Source of the DNA: Muscardinus avellanarius
Lineage: Eukaryota; Chordata; Mammalia; Rodentia; Gliridae
Length of the DNA stretch: 64,000 bases
Assembly (NCBI GenBank): GCA_963383645.1
Contig: OY726576.1
Coordinates: 14,083,659-14,147,658 of the forward strand
Direction of reading: 5' to 3'
A program made the position numbers and the translations under genes. This document shows, in pieces, positions 36,520 to 49,300 of the stretch. The notes below the pieces were generated by a model. It was not told where the DNA came from. It ran no database searches and saw only the letters and a list, made by a program, of their open reading frames with translations. Position 1 is the first letter of the stretch; each line of letters begins with the position of its first letter.

Positions 36520-37422
36520 AATAATGTTTTTTTTTTTCCTTTGTGGTTCTGGGGGTGGAACCCAGGGGCATTCTACCTCCGAGCTACACCCCCTGCCCTG
36601 TTTTTTATTCTTTACTTTGAAACCGGGTCTCACTGAGTTGCAGAGGGCCTCACTAAGGAGCTGAGGCTGGCCGCGAACCGCGATCCTCCTGTCTCAGGCT
36701 CCCAAATGCTGGGATGACAAGTGTGCACCGCCACGCCCAGCAGTAATAATGCTTTTCAGAGCCAGCATGGTGCACATGCCTGTGACCCTAGCTACTTGGG
36801 AGGCTGAGGCAGAGGATTGCAAGTTTGAGGCCAGCCAGCTTGGGCAACTTAGTAAGAACCCGTCTCAAAATCAAATGAAAAGGTCTGGGGTGCAGCTCAG
36901 TTGGGCGTCACTTGCTTTGCACGTGCAAAGCCTGGGTTCAGTCCCTACCTTGCAAAAAATAAACAAAATGCCTCACAGCGCAACCTTGAGTGAGTGCTGG
37001 CGTGCACATCTACATGGATCTGAAATGAGCTTCTCAACACAGTGCTCACCTGTGTGTGGTCCGTGCTCCTGTTTCCCTCTGTTCCACTTAAGAATCCTGC
37101 TGGCCAGGGGTCAGGACTTGCGGTTCTGGGTTTCTAACCCACAGTTTGGAGAAACCTGACTTGGGCTCGCCGGGTGACCAGGGCGGCAAGGCCTTTACAG
37201 CCGGCTCCTGCCCCTCCGCGCCGTGGTGGCTGCCCGCAGGTGCAGGACGTGGGCGGCTGAGGGAGGGCCGTGCGAGCCCCCAGTCCACGCCAGCCTGGCA
37301 GCAGGAGGCCCTGGCTTAAACCAGCGCCGGTGGGTGCCGTGCTCGGCTCCTGAGCGACCTCGCTGCTCCTCAACGCCCTCGTTCTCACTGGTGCTCTCTC
37401 GCGCCTGTTCTCACCTCTTGGC

Positions 37423-37491
<69 letters not shown>

Positions 37492-37523
37492 CGTGTGTGT
37501 GTCTGTGTGTGTGTGTCCCTCCA

Positions 37524-37555
<32 letters not shown>

Positions 37556-38274
37556 TCAGAGTCCTGCGGTCGGCCGGGTGCACTCATTGTCCATAGTTCA
37601 AGCCTTACTCCCATGAATTCGTCCCAGGTCCCAGTAGACGCTGGTCAGTGATCGTTAGTGTTGTTTGCTTTTTACCAGGGACCATAGTGGGCTGGATGTT
37701 GTTGGTGTAACCCCTGTGCTTGGGGAGCTGAGGCAGAGGATCACAGGTCTGAGCAGTTACTTAGACTCTATTTCAAAATAAAATGAGCTAAGCCAGGCAT
37801 GGTGGCGCATGCTTGTCAACCCAGCATTCGGGAGGCTGAGACTGGAGGGTCGTGGTTCGCGGCCAGCCTCAGCTACTTAGCAAGACCTGTTGCAACTTAG
37901 TGAGCCCCTGTTTCAAAAATAAAGAATAGCCGGGCGTGGTGGCGCATGCTTGTAATCCCCGTGCTTGGGAGGCAGAGACAGGAGAATCGCGCAGGTTCAA
38001 AGCCAGCCGCGCGCGCTGGCTTAGGAGACCCTGTTTCCAAATAAATATGTAAAAATAGGTCTGGGAGTGTAGCCCGGAGGTAGAAGGGCTTCCAGGAACC
38101 CCAGTACCACCAAAATAATAAATAAAGAAAAATTTTAAAAAATAGGGCAGAGGGTGTAGCTCAGGTCAAATCCCCCTGGGTTCCATCCCTAGACCTGCAA
38201 AAAAATAAAAACAAAAATATAAAAAGAGCTGGGGTCTATCTCAGGTAGAACATGCTGGGTTCAATCCTAAGTAC

Positions 38275-38315
<41 letters not shown>

Positions 38316-38590
38316 CACAATAAGACATTCTTTGTACATTTGTTAAATATATTTGTGCAAAAGAGAAACAGGTTTTGAGCTGGGAGTGGTGGCACATGTG
38401 TGTGATCCCAGCATTCGGGAGGCTAGAACCAGAGAATCACGTTTCCCGGACAGCCTCAGCTACTTAGTGAGGCCCTCCACAACTTAGTGAGACCCTGTTT
38501 CAAACATAAAAAGGACTAAAATATAGGGCTGTGGGTGTAGCTCGGAGGTCGAATGCCCCTGGGTTCCATCCCCAGACCACAAAACAACTG
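36520..38590. repeat. SINEs and a long (TG)n tract around a unique GC-rich interval
   Basis: Reversed copy at 36540-36742. Plus copies at 36755-36960, 37690-37790, 37795-37925, 37927-38118 and 38365-38585, with an (AC)n run at 38277-38312. Between them, 36961-37690 is unique and GC-rich, with an interrupted (TG)n/(GTCCCTCC) tract at about 37425-37555. ORFs there are repeat readings. Confidence 0.75.
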
Positions 38591-38799
38591 CCTAATGAAG
38601 CTCCTTGCTAAGAGACTGCCAGTGCCGAGGGGGGTTTGGTGAGGAGGGTTTACAGTGGGTGAGAAGCTTGGTGCCGGTCAGGCAGGAAGAACTCGGGGAT
38701 CCTCAGAGGGCCAGCTGATGGAGTCCTGCCACCCTGATGTCCTGTGAATCCACAGGTTGGCCACTACGTTGTAACTCATGGATTACTTGTGTGTGTGTG

Positions 38800-40600
38800 T
38801 GTGTGGGGGGGTATTGGTGGTGGAACCCAGAGGCTTTCTATCTCTGGGCTATACTCCCACACCTATTTTATATTTTATTGGAAACAAGGTCTCACTAAGT
38901 TGCTGAGAGCCTCACTAAGTAGCTGAGGCTGTCCGCAAACCATGATCCTCCGTCTCAGCCTCCCAAATGCTGGGATTACAAGCGAGCGCCACCACTCCCG
39001 ACTTTACATTTGTTTTTGCTACAGCTGAGATCCTGACTGCAGAGGACCCTGTCAGGCACGGGTGTGGGGGATGGTCTGCAGCAGCCATCAGGTGTGCCCG
39101 GCAGAGGCAGAGGTGACCCTCAGGCTGGCGCTAGAGAGAGCTTGCTGTGAATGAGCGCTCCCCGTAAGTATCCCTGAGGTTGCGTGTGGTCAGTGCTGTG
39201 GGGCCAGATGGTCTGTGTCTGTGTCTGCTCAGGTCTCCACCGTTGTGCCCTAATGGTTGACTAGTGGAGTTGGCAACCTGAGCACAGTGGGGAAGCCTGG
39301 TGAGCTGCGGTGCTCCCCCTGCAGAGGACGCAGCAATGCGCAGGACCATTAAGATTTCCTTTCTTTCTTTCTTTCTTTCCTTCTTTATTTATTTATTTTT
39401 TTTTTTGTGGTACTAGGGATAGAAGCCAGGGACATTCTACTTTTGAGCCATACCCCCAGCCCTATTTTTTATTCTTTATTTTGAAACAGGGTCTCACCTC
39501 AGAGTTGCAGAGGCCTCACTAAGCACCTGAGGCTGTCCACGAACCGTGATCCTACTGTCTCAGCCTCCCAGATGCTGGGATTACAGTGTGCATCACCACA
39601 CACTTATTCCTTCTTTTTTTTTTTTTTTTTTTTTTTGGTGGTACTGGGGTTCCTGGAAGCCCTTCTACCTCCGGGCTGCACTCCCAGACCTATTTTTTAT
39701 TTTTGGAAACAGGATCTCTTAAGCCAGCATAGCTGGCTTCGAACCTGCGCGATCCTCCTGTGTCCGCCTCCCAAGTGCGGGAATTACAAGCGTCTGCCAC
39801 CACGCCCGGCCTATTCCTTCATTTTGAAACAGAGCCTCACTCAGTTCCCGAGGGTAGCTGCAATCTTGTGATTCTCGTATTTTAGCCCCTCAAGTACAGG
39901 GATTACAAGCATGTACCATCATGCCTGGCTGCCAATTTTTTTTTGTACTGGGGATGGAACCCAGGGGCATTCTACCTCTAAACTATACCCCAGCCCTATT
40001 TTATTTTTATTTTGAAGCAGGGTCCAAGTTGATGAGAGTCTCAAGTACTTGCTGAGAATGTCCTCATACCTTTGATCCTTCTGTCTCAGCCTCTCAAGTA
40101 CTGGGATTACAAGCATGCACCACCACATCCAGCCTAAGTTTTCTTTAAAAAAACAGTTTGAGGCCAAGTGTGGTGGCGCACACTTGTAACCCCAGCATTT
40201 GGGAGGCTGAGACAGGAGGATCGCGGTTCGCAGACAGCCTCAGCTACTTAGGCCCTCTGCAACTCAGTGAGACCCTGTTTCAAAACAAAGAATAAAAAAT
40301 AGGGCTGGGGGTGTAGCTCAGAGGTAGAATGCCCCCTGGGATCCAGCCCCAGTACTGCAAAAACAAACAAACAAACAAAAAAAACAATTGAATTATTGAG
40401 ACTCTTCACAATTTAGTGAGACCATTTAAAAATAAAGAATAAAAAATAGGGCTGGGGTGTAACTCAGAGGTAGAATGTCTCTGGGTTCAATCCCCAGTAC
40501 TACAAAAATAACATAAATAAATGAAATAAAGTAAGGCTGGGACATAGCTTGGAGGTTAGGATAGGCCTGTGAGTTCAACTTCTAGTACCAAGAAAACACA
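38800..40600. repeat. SINE block
   Basis: Reversed copies at about 38810-39003, 39405-39595, 39635-39810, 39815-39930 and 39940-40133. Plus copies at 40160-40365 and 40395-40510, and an ID-like unit at about 40525-40595. 39006-39355 is unique with no feature. Confidence 0.75.
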
Positions 40601-41830
40601 CAAAAGCCCACATTAGGGCCGATGTGAGGCAGGATGCAGCAGGTGTTGCACGTTGTGCGTTGTGCACGAGGCCTGACGCAGCACTCAGTCAGCGTCAGCC
40701 ACCATTGGTGATCATGCTGCTATCACTGTCGTTTCAGATATGTGTTAGAGGGCATCCTGGTTGTAACCCATCAGGAAGGAATCTGATATAACCTAAAAAA
40801 ATGAACAGAAAAGCCATGCTCATGAATTTCAAAAAATGTCATAGCTCCCCAGATTGTTCTGTAGGCTCCATATAATCTAGTAAACAGGCTTCTCAGTGGT
40901 GATGCTTTTATGCTTCTAATTGCTTTTCTTTTACTAAGAACACATCATTGCATTGGCAAGTGTTAAATGAGAAAGATTCTAGTCCGGCGTGGTGCCACAC
41001 GCTTATAATCCCAGTACTTGCGAGGATCAGGGTTCTCGGCCAGCCTCAGCTACTTAGTGGGGCCCTCCACAACTTAGTGAGACCCTGTTTAAAAATACAA
41101 AATAGCCGGGTGTAGTGGCGCACACTTGTAATCTTAGCATTTGAGAGGCCAAGACAGGAGGATCATGGTATGTGGCCAGCCTCGGCTACTTAGTGAGGCC
41201 CTTTGCAACTCAGTGAGACCCTGTTTCAAAAATAAAGAATAAAAAAATAGCTCAGAGGTAGAATGCCCCTGGGTTCCATCCCCAGTACTAGGGCTGGGGG
41301 TATAACTCGGAGGCAGGAGTTTCAATCCTCAGTATTGCAAAAAAGAAAAGAAAAAAAAAAAGAAAGAAAAAGAAAAAGATTCCCAGCATCACTAAGATTG
41401 TTTTCTTTTCTTTTTCATTTCTTTTGTTGTTAGGTTTGTTTTCTCTGACCATTTTCATCCTAAACCTGCTCGTTTTCCGAGTTGAGCCACTCTTGACTGT
41501 TGCTTTCCAGTGGGGCTTCCTGCAGAGCTGACTGGCCTGGCCTCCACAGGACCTTTGGCACATCTGCCATGCAGAGAACTAGCAGGCTTTGCCGATCTGT
41601 GGCGCCCACACCAGAAATCCCCTTTGCCATTTGCAGTGGCCGGTTCTCCCCTGGCAGGATGTGTAGGGCACCAGGAGAGGGAGCATGGTCTGTGAGTGTT
41701 CGTACACTGAACTTGTTGTCACCCTGTTTGATTCTCTTCCCTAGGAATTAGCTCCTGAAAGTGTGGAAGTGAATTTTAACTGGTCTGACTAGTTTGACCC
41801 GTTTCTGATGTTTAGAAGCTATCCTTTCAG
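40601..41830. repeat. Unique intron flanking a plus-strand SINE pair
   Basis: 40601-40980 is unique. Two plus-strand B1-derived copies and an ID-like tail occupy about 40985-41345, followed by an A/G-rich run. 41390-41830 is unique and ends in the acceptor of UBOX5 coding exon 1. No other exon was recognised. Confidence 0.6.
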
Positions 41831-41838
41831 CCACAAAG

Positions 41839-43252
41839 ATGGTAATAAACCTTTGCCTCCCACAATTCAGACCAAGAATTCACTGCAACAAGGTAAACAA
41901 ATATGTACACATAAGTTTACACATAGTGGGGCACGGTCCACTATGGCAGGAAGATCCCAGACTGAGGCCAGTCTCTACCTCTGAGCTACACCGCAGCCCT
42001 GTGTTTTATTCTTTATTTTGAAACAGGGTTTCACAAAGTTGCAGAAAGCCTCACCAAGTAGCTGAGCCTGGAAGACCCTGTCTCAAAATAAAAAATCAGG
42101 CTATACTGTAGCTGAAAGGTAGAATGTTCCTGGGTTCACTCTCCAGTACCACTAAATAAATAAATAAATACACATATATATTTTTCATAGCTTTCCCCAT
42201 TTCATCTCGTGTGTGTATGGGGTTGATTTAGGCTTACTGTGCTTTCACGGTAGATTTCACCAGATGGTACTTAGGTGAGGGAGCACAGTCGTGAGGTGAC
42301 CTGGGCCCAGTTCTTAGGTGAGGGAGCACAGTCGCGAGGTGAGCTAGGCCAGGTACTTAGGTGATGGAGCACAGTCATGAGGTGAGCTGGGCCTGGTCTT
42401 AGGTGAGGGAGCACAGTCATGAGGTGAGCTGGGCCTGGTACTTAGATGAGGGAGCACAGTCGCGAGGTGAGCTGGGCCTGGTACTTAGATGAGGGAGCAC
42501 AGTCATGAGGTGAGCTGGGCCCAGTTCTTAGGTGAGGGAGCACAGTCGTGAGGTGAGCTGGGCCTGGTCTTAGGTGAGGGAGCACAGTCGTGAGGTGAGC
42601 TGGGCCCAGTTCTTAGGTGAGGGAGCACAGTCGCGAGGTGAGCTAGGCCAGGTACTTAGGTGATGGAGCACAGTCGCGAGGTGAGCTGGGCCTGGTACTT
42701 AGGTGAGGGAGCACAGTCGCGAGGTGAGCTAGGCCAGGTACTTAGGTGATGGAGCACAGTCGCGAGGTGAGCTGGGCCTGGTACTTAGGTGAGGGAGCAC
42801 AGTCGCGAGGTACCTGGGCCTGGTTTGGTGCAGGGTCTTCTTCACTGTACGCTTCCTGCCGGGACAGTTGATTTCTGTGCCACCCAAAGTCACAACAAAG
42901 GTAGACATGTTCTCTCCCGTTCTTTGTTAGTTTCTAGTCTAGAAGAGGTGGTTCCTGCTGGTTTTGGATTCCTTGCTCTAATTATGTGAATTAAGCTTCC
43001 TCCTTTCTGTGCAGAGGTATCCATCCACAGAGCAGCGCAGGGAATGAGGAAACTTCAAGGGAAATCAAAGCACTTCCCTGTGTCTGAGGTCTGCACACAG
43101 CATATTATTTCAAGTTCTCAGATTGTGAAGCTGACTTTTTCAGTCAATGATATCTTAAAATTTCTATAAATTATAATAAGTATTAGAAATATTAAAAAGG
43201 GAAAAGTTACAAATCTTACCCTACAGCACATTCACTGTTTCAAATTTCTTAC

Positions 43253-43300
<48 letters not shown>

Positions 43301-46300
43301 TTAGGAATTGAACCCCGGGGCATTCTTCCTCCCGGCTACACCTCTGGTCCTTTTTATTTTTTAAATGGTCTCATTTAATTGCTGAGGCTGGTCTCAAACC
43401 TGCAATCCCGTTGTCTCCGCCTCGCAAGTACTAAAATCACAGGCATGCACCACCATGCCTAGCTTCTTATAATCTTTTGTGATCCTTGTTTACACACTTT
43501 TTTTTTTTTTTTTTTTGCGTGTCTGGGGATGGAACCCAGAGGCATTTGACCTCCGAGCTACACCCCTTCCCCCAATTTTTTATTCATTATTTTGTAACAG
43601 GGTCTCACTGAGTTGCGGAGGGCCTCACTAAGTAGCTGAGGCTGTCCGCGAACCGCGATCCTCCGGTCTCAGCCTCCTGAGTGCTGGGATCACAAGCGTG
43701 CCCACCACGCCGGCTAGAAACTTGTTTCTTATGCCTTTCTAGGACACTTATAATGGGTAGGGTCCAAATACAAAATTGAACATTTTTGTTGTCCTCTAAA
43801 TTTGCATGTTTTCATCCTTTGAAATAGAAGACCACTTTGTATACCTGCCCCTTCTTCACAGAGGTATAATTTTGGAGAGTTTAGGCTGGGCAGGTTCATT
43901 GCTCATATTTTTAAGATTGGATTATATTTAGGGACGTAGCCTTTGACCTGATCTTTGTACCTGCAAAAAGAAGCTTGGGACAATTTAGTTTAGTAGAAGA
44001 AAATGTGGAATGAGGAACTTCAGACTTTAAAGAGTTTTCTTACAAGTGAAAAGTCTTGGACACAGTTGTGTCCCCTTGAATGAGCGCGTGTCATCTGTGT
44101 CCTTAAATCTAGATTTCGGCTGATGGTTACGAAGTAGAGAACCTCATCTCTGAAGACCTCGCCAAGAGGAGCCGTGGTTTTAGGACAGAGTATTTTATTA
44201 AGCCACCAGTCTATGTGACAGTTTCATTTCCTTTTAATGTGGAAATCTGCAGGATTCACATCGACCTCACAGCTGGGGGAAGCCAGAATGTCACGAGCCT
44301 GGAAGTGTACACAGCTGCCTCACCCAGCGGGGCCTCCTGGGGTGCGCCCGAGAGCCAGGCCCCCGACCCGGCCCCGGACAAGGAAGCGTTCACCTTGGTC
44401 GGCAAAGTCTCACTGAAAAACCAGAGCCAGGTGGCATTCAGCCACAGGGGCTTCAAGGCCCGGCCTCCTTTCAGGCCAGCGGCAGTCACGCTGCCCTCCC
44501 CTGCTGCCGTGGCCCAGGAGCTGTGGAGTAAAGGCGCCCTTTCCCTCAGCCACGTGGCCCACCTCAAGGTCGGCATCGCCCACGTGGCGGGCAGCGGCAT
44601 CCCTGGCATCAGGCGTTTGGAAGTGTGGGGGCAGCCGGCCAAGACCTGCTCCCAGGAGGTCATCGACAGCGTCCTGCTGGCGGCCTCAGACAGCCCACCT
44701 CGGGATGCCGCTCTGCACACGCCGGCCCTGCCCGGGGAGAGTGACTGCCGCCCCGGGGACCCGCCTGAGCGCCCGCGGGCTGCCTGCAGCCTGCAGGAGC
44801 TGGCCGGGCTGGCTCAGGAGGTGCCCGAGGAGTTCCTGGACCCCATCACCCTGGAGATCATGCCTTGCCCCATGCTCCTGCCCTCGGGCAAGGTCGTCGA
44901 CCAGAGCACACTGGAGAGGTGCAACCGGAGCGAAGCCACGTGGGGCCGAGTGCCCAGCGACCCCTTCACGGGGGTGGCCTTTACCCCACACTCGCAGCCC
45001 CTGCCGCACCCCTCCCTGAAGGCCCGCATCGACCACTTCCTGCTGCAGCACTCGGTGCCCGGCTGCCACCTGCTCGGGCGAGCACAGGCAGCCTTGGCGG
45101 TGACCCCGTCTTCCATCGCCCTGCCCTCAAAGGGAAGGAAGCGGGAGCAGGTGGATCCTGCCCCGGGCCTCTCCACCACAGTCTCACCCTCTACCTCAGC
45201 GCACACGGCCAAGAAAATGAAGCCCGCTGGCGAGCTGGCCCTGGCGCACACGAGCTGCTCCACAGGTGAGCGCGCCTACCCTCCGCTGCGCAGGACGCTG
45301 GGCCTCCGGCCTGGCTTTGTGGGCTCATGAGCCCGCGCTTCCAGATCCTCCTCCTTGTGGGGTGCCTCAGCTCTGTCTTCAGCAGAAATCGGGGCCTGGG
45401 AGGGTTACGGTGTTCCCTGTCCCCCTCCAGCGGCATTCTGATCCTTCATCTTTTCCTGGCCTGAGTCCTCAGGTCACATGCCCTAGTCAGGGCACACGGC
45501 CCTCCCCGCTCCCGGGCTGCTGCTCCTGCATCTGTGGGCTCGCGGGGGGTCTTATGGCTCACCGGCACAGGGGGGTCTTATGGCTCACCGGCACAGGAAG
45601 CAGCCAGGCCTTGGGCGAGCCCCGGCTCTGCAGTGGAGCCTCCCGCCTCCCGCAGCATTGCTGGGCCTGCCCGCGGTCTCTGGGACTCGGATGCCGTCCA
45701 GTCAGCTCAAGCTTAGCTCTTCTCCCAGCCACCCCACCTACCCACTCTTTTTTTTTTTTTTTTTTTTTTTTTGTGGTACTGCAGGTGGAACCCAGGGACA
45801 TTCTACCTCCAAGCTACACCCCCAGCCCTATTTTTTTTTATTCTTCATTTTGAAACAGGGTCTCACTGAGTTGCAAAGGGCCTCACTAAGTAGTAGCCGC
45901 AGCTGGCCGCGAACCGCCATCCTCCATCTCAGCCTCCCGAATGCTGGGATTCCAAGCGTGCACCCCCCACGCCCGGCTCCTACCCGCTCTTTGTGTTTCT
46001 GGGACTCAGTTTTGGGGACCTTTGTTTGGCTGCCCCCCACATTTATGTTTATGCCCTGAGGTCCTGCATGAAAGACATTAGGATTTTTATGTGTTCCAAA
46101 TACAACTAAGTAATATATTTAATTGTAGTGAGAGGCAGAAAGAAATGCAGGAATATAAATGATAATGTCTTCTCAGCTGAGGACACCCTGAGCAGAGATC
46201 CTGTCTCAGGATCTATCTTCAGGCCAGAGTAGAAGGTTTAGGGCAAAGGCTTCATTGGGGCAGCTGTCCTACCCCTCTGCCTCCACCCTCACCCGGGAGC

Positions 46301-49300
46301 GCTCAGGTTGGCCCAGGAGGTAGAGGGCCCTGCACCTAGAGGGCAGGGAGCCACAGGGTGGTGGGCGGGGAGGAGGAGCAGAGGAAAGCAAAGACAGGCG
46401 CCAGGGAGGGCAGAGCCGCGGCCAGGGACAGAGCTGGCCTTGGCCTGCCAGCCATTTCCTCAGCAGCAAGGCGAGTGCAGTTCAGCAGCAGAGCCACGGG
46501 GTGGCCGCCTGCCCCTTGCATAGGGCAGGAGGAGCGGAGAGCCGGGCTGGAAGCCGAGGGATGGGGAGGAACCAGGCTGTGGCTCCTTCTGTTCTCTTCA
46601 CAATCCTGGGAGACGTAGAGAAGTTTCTTTAAATTTGCGTGTACCCGAGTCGGACGCGGTTCTGTGGTCCTCAGAGGACTCGGGGCTTGCCCTCTTGCCA
46701 GCCTCTCTCTTGTCCTGTGCGTGTCTCAGCAGGTCCAGTGTCCCATGAGCAGAGGCTCTCGCAAAGCTTGGAAACGGCCCTGTCATCCACGCTTGGCTCC
46801 ATGCCCTCCTTCACGGCCCGGCTGACCCGGGGACGGCTCCAGCCGCTGGGCACCAGAGGGAGCGGCGCTGCAGCGAGGCCCGCTGGACCGGGTAACCGCG
46901 GGGCCCCTCCTCTGCCAGGTGCCGGCTGGTTCCAGGGCACTAAGAGCTAATGTTAGATTTCCTTCCTGGGGACTTTTGCTTATCCCTCTTTAGTATTTAT
47001 TATTTTTGCCCTACTAGAGATTGAACTTGGGCATTCTACCGCCAAGGTATATATACCCCCAGCCCTTTTCTTTTTTTTTTTTTTAGTACTGGGGAATGAA
47101 CCCAGGGGCATTCTACCTCTGAGCTATACCCCTAGCCCTGTTTTATTTTAAACCAGGGACTCACTAAGTTGTGGAGGGCCTCATAAGTTGCTGAGGCTGG
47201 TCACGAACGTACGATCCTCCTGTCTCAGCCTCCCAAGTACTGGAATTACAGGTGTGCACCACCATAGTCCATAGCTTATTTTTTGTTTTGAAACAGTGTC
47301 TCATTAGGTTATTGAGAATCTCATTACATTTCTTTCTTCCTTTTTTTTTTTTTTTTGCAGAACTTTTTTTTTTTTTTTTTTTGGTGGTACTGGGGTTCCT
47401 GGAAGCCCTTCTACCTCCGGGCTACACTCCCAGACCTACTTTTAAATTTTTTTGTTTGGAAACAGGGTCTCCTAAGCCAGCGCGCGCGGCTGGCTTCGAA
47501 CCTGCGCGATCCTCCTGTCTCTGCCTCCCAAGCGCGGGGATTACAAGCGTGCGCCACCACGCCCGGCTTTGCAGAACTTTTATTCTTTCTTTTGAAACAG
47601 AGTCTCATTAAGTAGCTGAGGCTGGCCATGAACCTGCAATCCTCCTGTCAGTCTCCCAAGTACTGGGGTTACGAGCACAAGCGTGCACCACCACGCCTGG
47701 CTTGTTCATTTTTGTCTTGTCTGACATCTGGGGTTCTAGGGGGTTGGGGGCTATAGCTCTTTGCTTCTCCTGGGGACTCGGCCCCCCAGCCTCCTTGGCC
47801 GCTCTCAGCCTCTCCCCCGTATCTGAGTAAACATTCTAACTCCAAGCTACTCCTATCTGCTTCCAGTGCCCTCTCCCCACTCCTCTCCTCAGCTCACCTG
47901 GTTAAGAGCGATGTCTTCTGTGTCAGGCGTTGACAGGTCACCCTGGCTTCTCGGCGTCTGTACCGTGTCTCATTCATCGTCCAGTCCCAGTCATACTCTG
48001 AAAGCTCGGTCCGTCCCCTCCGCCCCGCCCGGCTCCTCGCCTGACTCCGTGGGGCCAGCTCTGCCTCTCCACAGCCTCTGTGGCAGCCGCCCTTGCCCAC
48101 TGGACCCTGCCCTCCACACGGAGTCAGAGGCGTCCCTCCAATGTCAGTGGAACCACAGTGCTGCGCCTTTTAGCACCCTCCGTGCCAAGCCACTGAACTC
48201 AAAAGAGCGGCGCCTCCCGCTGCCCGGAGGCCCCTCATGTTGGCTCCCGCCTCCCCGTCTTACCGTCTGCCTCTCTTCCTTGGCGACCTTTGTTTCTGTC
48301 GCTAAAACTGCCCCTGGCTCTAGGCCTCTGAGACCCTTAACAGGGTTTGCACTGCTAGAGAGAATTGGAACCCTTGTATGCTTCCAAATGTGGTACAGTG
48401 CCAGGTGTGGTTTTTTGAAGACAAATGGAAAATGAATTCTTAGGGTGCACTCACAGGTCGGATCAGAAGCCCCGAGCATGGTGCCTGCGTGGAGGGGCGC
48501 TTAGTGATGGCTGCCAGTGCCCCTTCCTCCCCTCCCCTCACTCCTGCCCCACCCTCCATCCTTCCCTGCATGAAAAATGCACCAGTAGCAAGGGACCCTT
48601 CCCACTTCCCACTCACTGTGCACAGGTGAGGGCAGCCCCGTAATTTCAGGGTGCTTAGCATTTGGCCCCAAGAAGTCCCCCAGGGCCAGGCCCCTGGTCC
48701 TCACCGCAGCCTCGGGGTGTTGCGTGCGGCTGTGCTTCCCTGTGAGAGTCGGTGCGCAGCGCGGGGAGCTGAGCGCACACCTGGGGCAGATGTTGGCCTC
48801 CCCCCCACATGCTGATTGAGCAGGGCCCTGTGAGGTGCCGCGCTGGGCTCCAAGGAGGGACAGAGGAGAAGCACAGAGCCCACCGGAGGGGCCTCCAGAG
48901 TTGGGGAAGCAGGCTGTGACCTGGTGGTCTGAGAGGGGCTCCAGAAGGGAGTATAAAACGGAACTGGGGTGCATGCCTGTAATCCTAGGGGGAGGCTGAG
49001 ACAGGAGAATCACAGATTTGAGGACAGCCTCAGCCTCAACAAGTAGTGAGATCCATCAATCAGCCTAGTGAGACCGTTTCCAAATAAAAATAAAATAGGG
49101 CAGGGGGGGTATAGCTCAGAGGTAGAATCCTTCAGGGCTCAACCCCCAGTAGCACACACAGAAAAAGTATAAGAAAGGGGCTTTCAGGAATGGCGTCCTG
49201 GAAGAGGTGTGGTCTGAATAAAAACACCCTAGGCAGTGTCAGGAGGCTGGAAAAGAACTGATTTGCAGTTGCTGGTCCAGAGAAGGCGGGGCGGGGTTCC

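Noticed and set aside
37134..37651. ORFs with Cys-Val or Thr-His repeats
   Set aside because: Translation of the (TG)n/(AC)n microsatellite.
42267..42826. CRISPR-like array (regular 43-bp period)
   Set aside because: Units are contiguous without distinct spacers, in a mammalian intron; it is a minisatellite.
44256..45436. Antisense and shifted ORFs over the U-box exon
   Set aside because: Shadows of a GC-rich coding exon.
47866..48479. 189-codon plus-strand ORF and overlapping antisense ORF in UBOX5 intron 4
   Set aside because: No recognised homology, no matching splice signals in phase with UBOX5, and low-complexity Ser/Pro composition.
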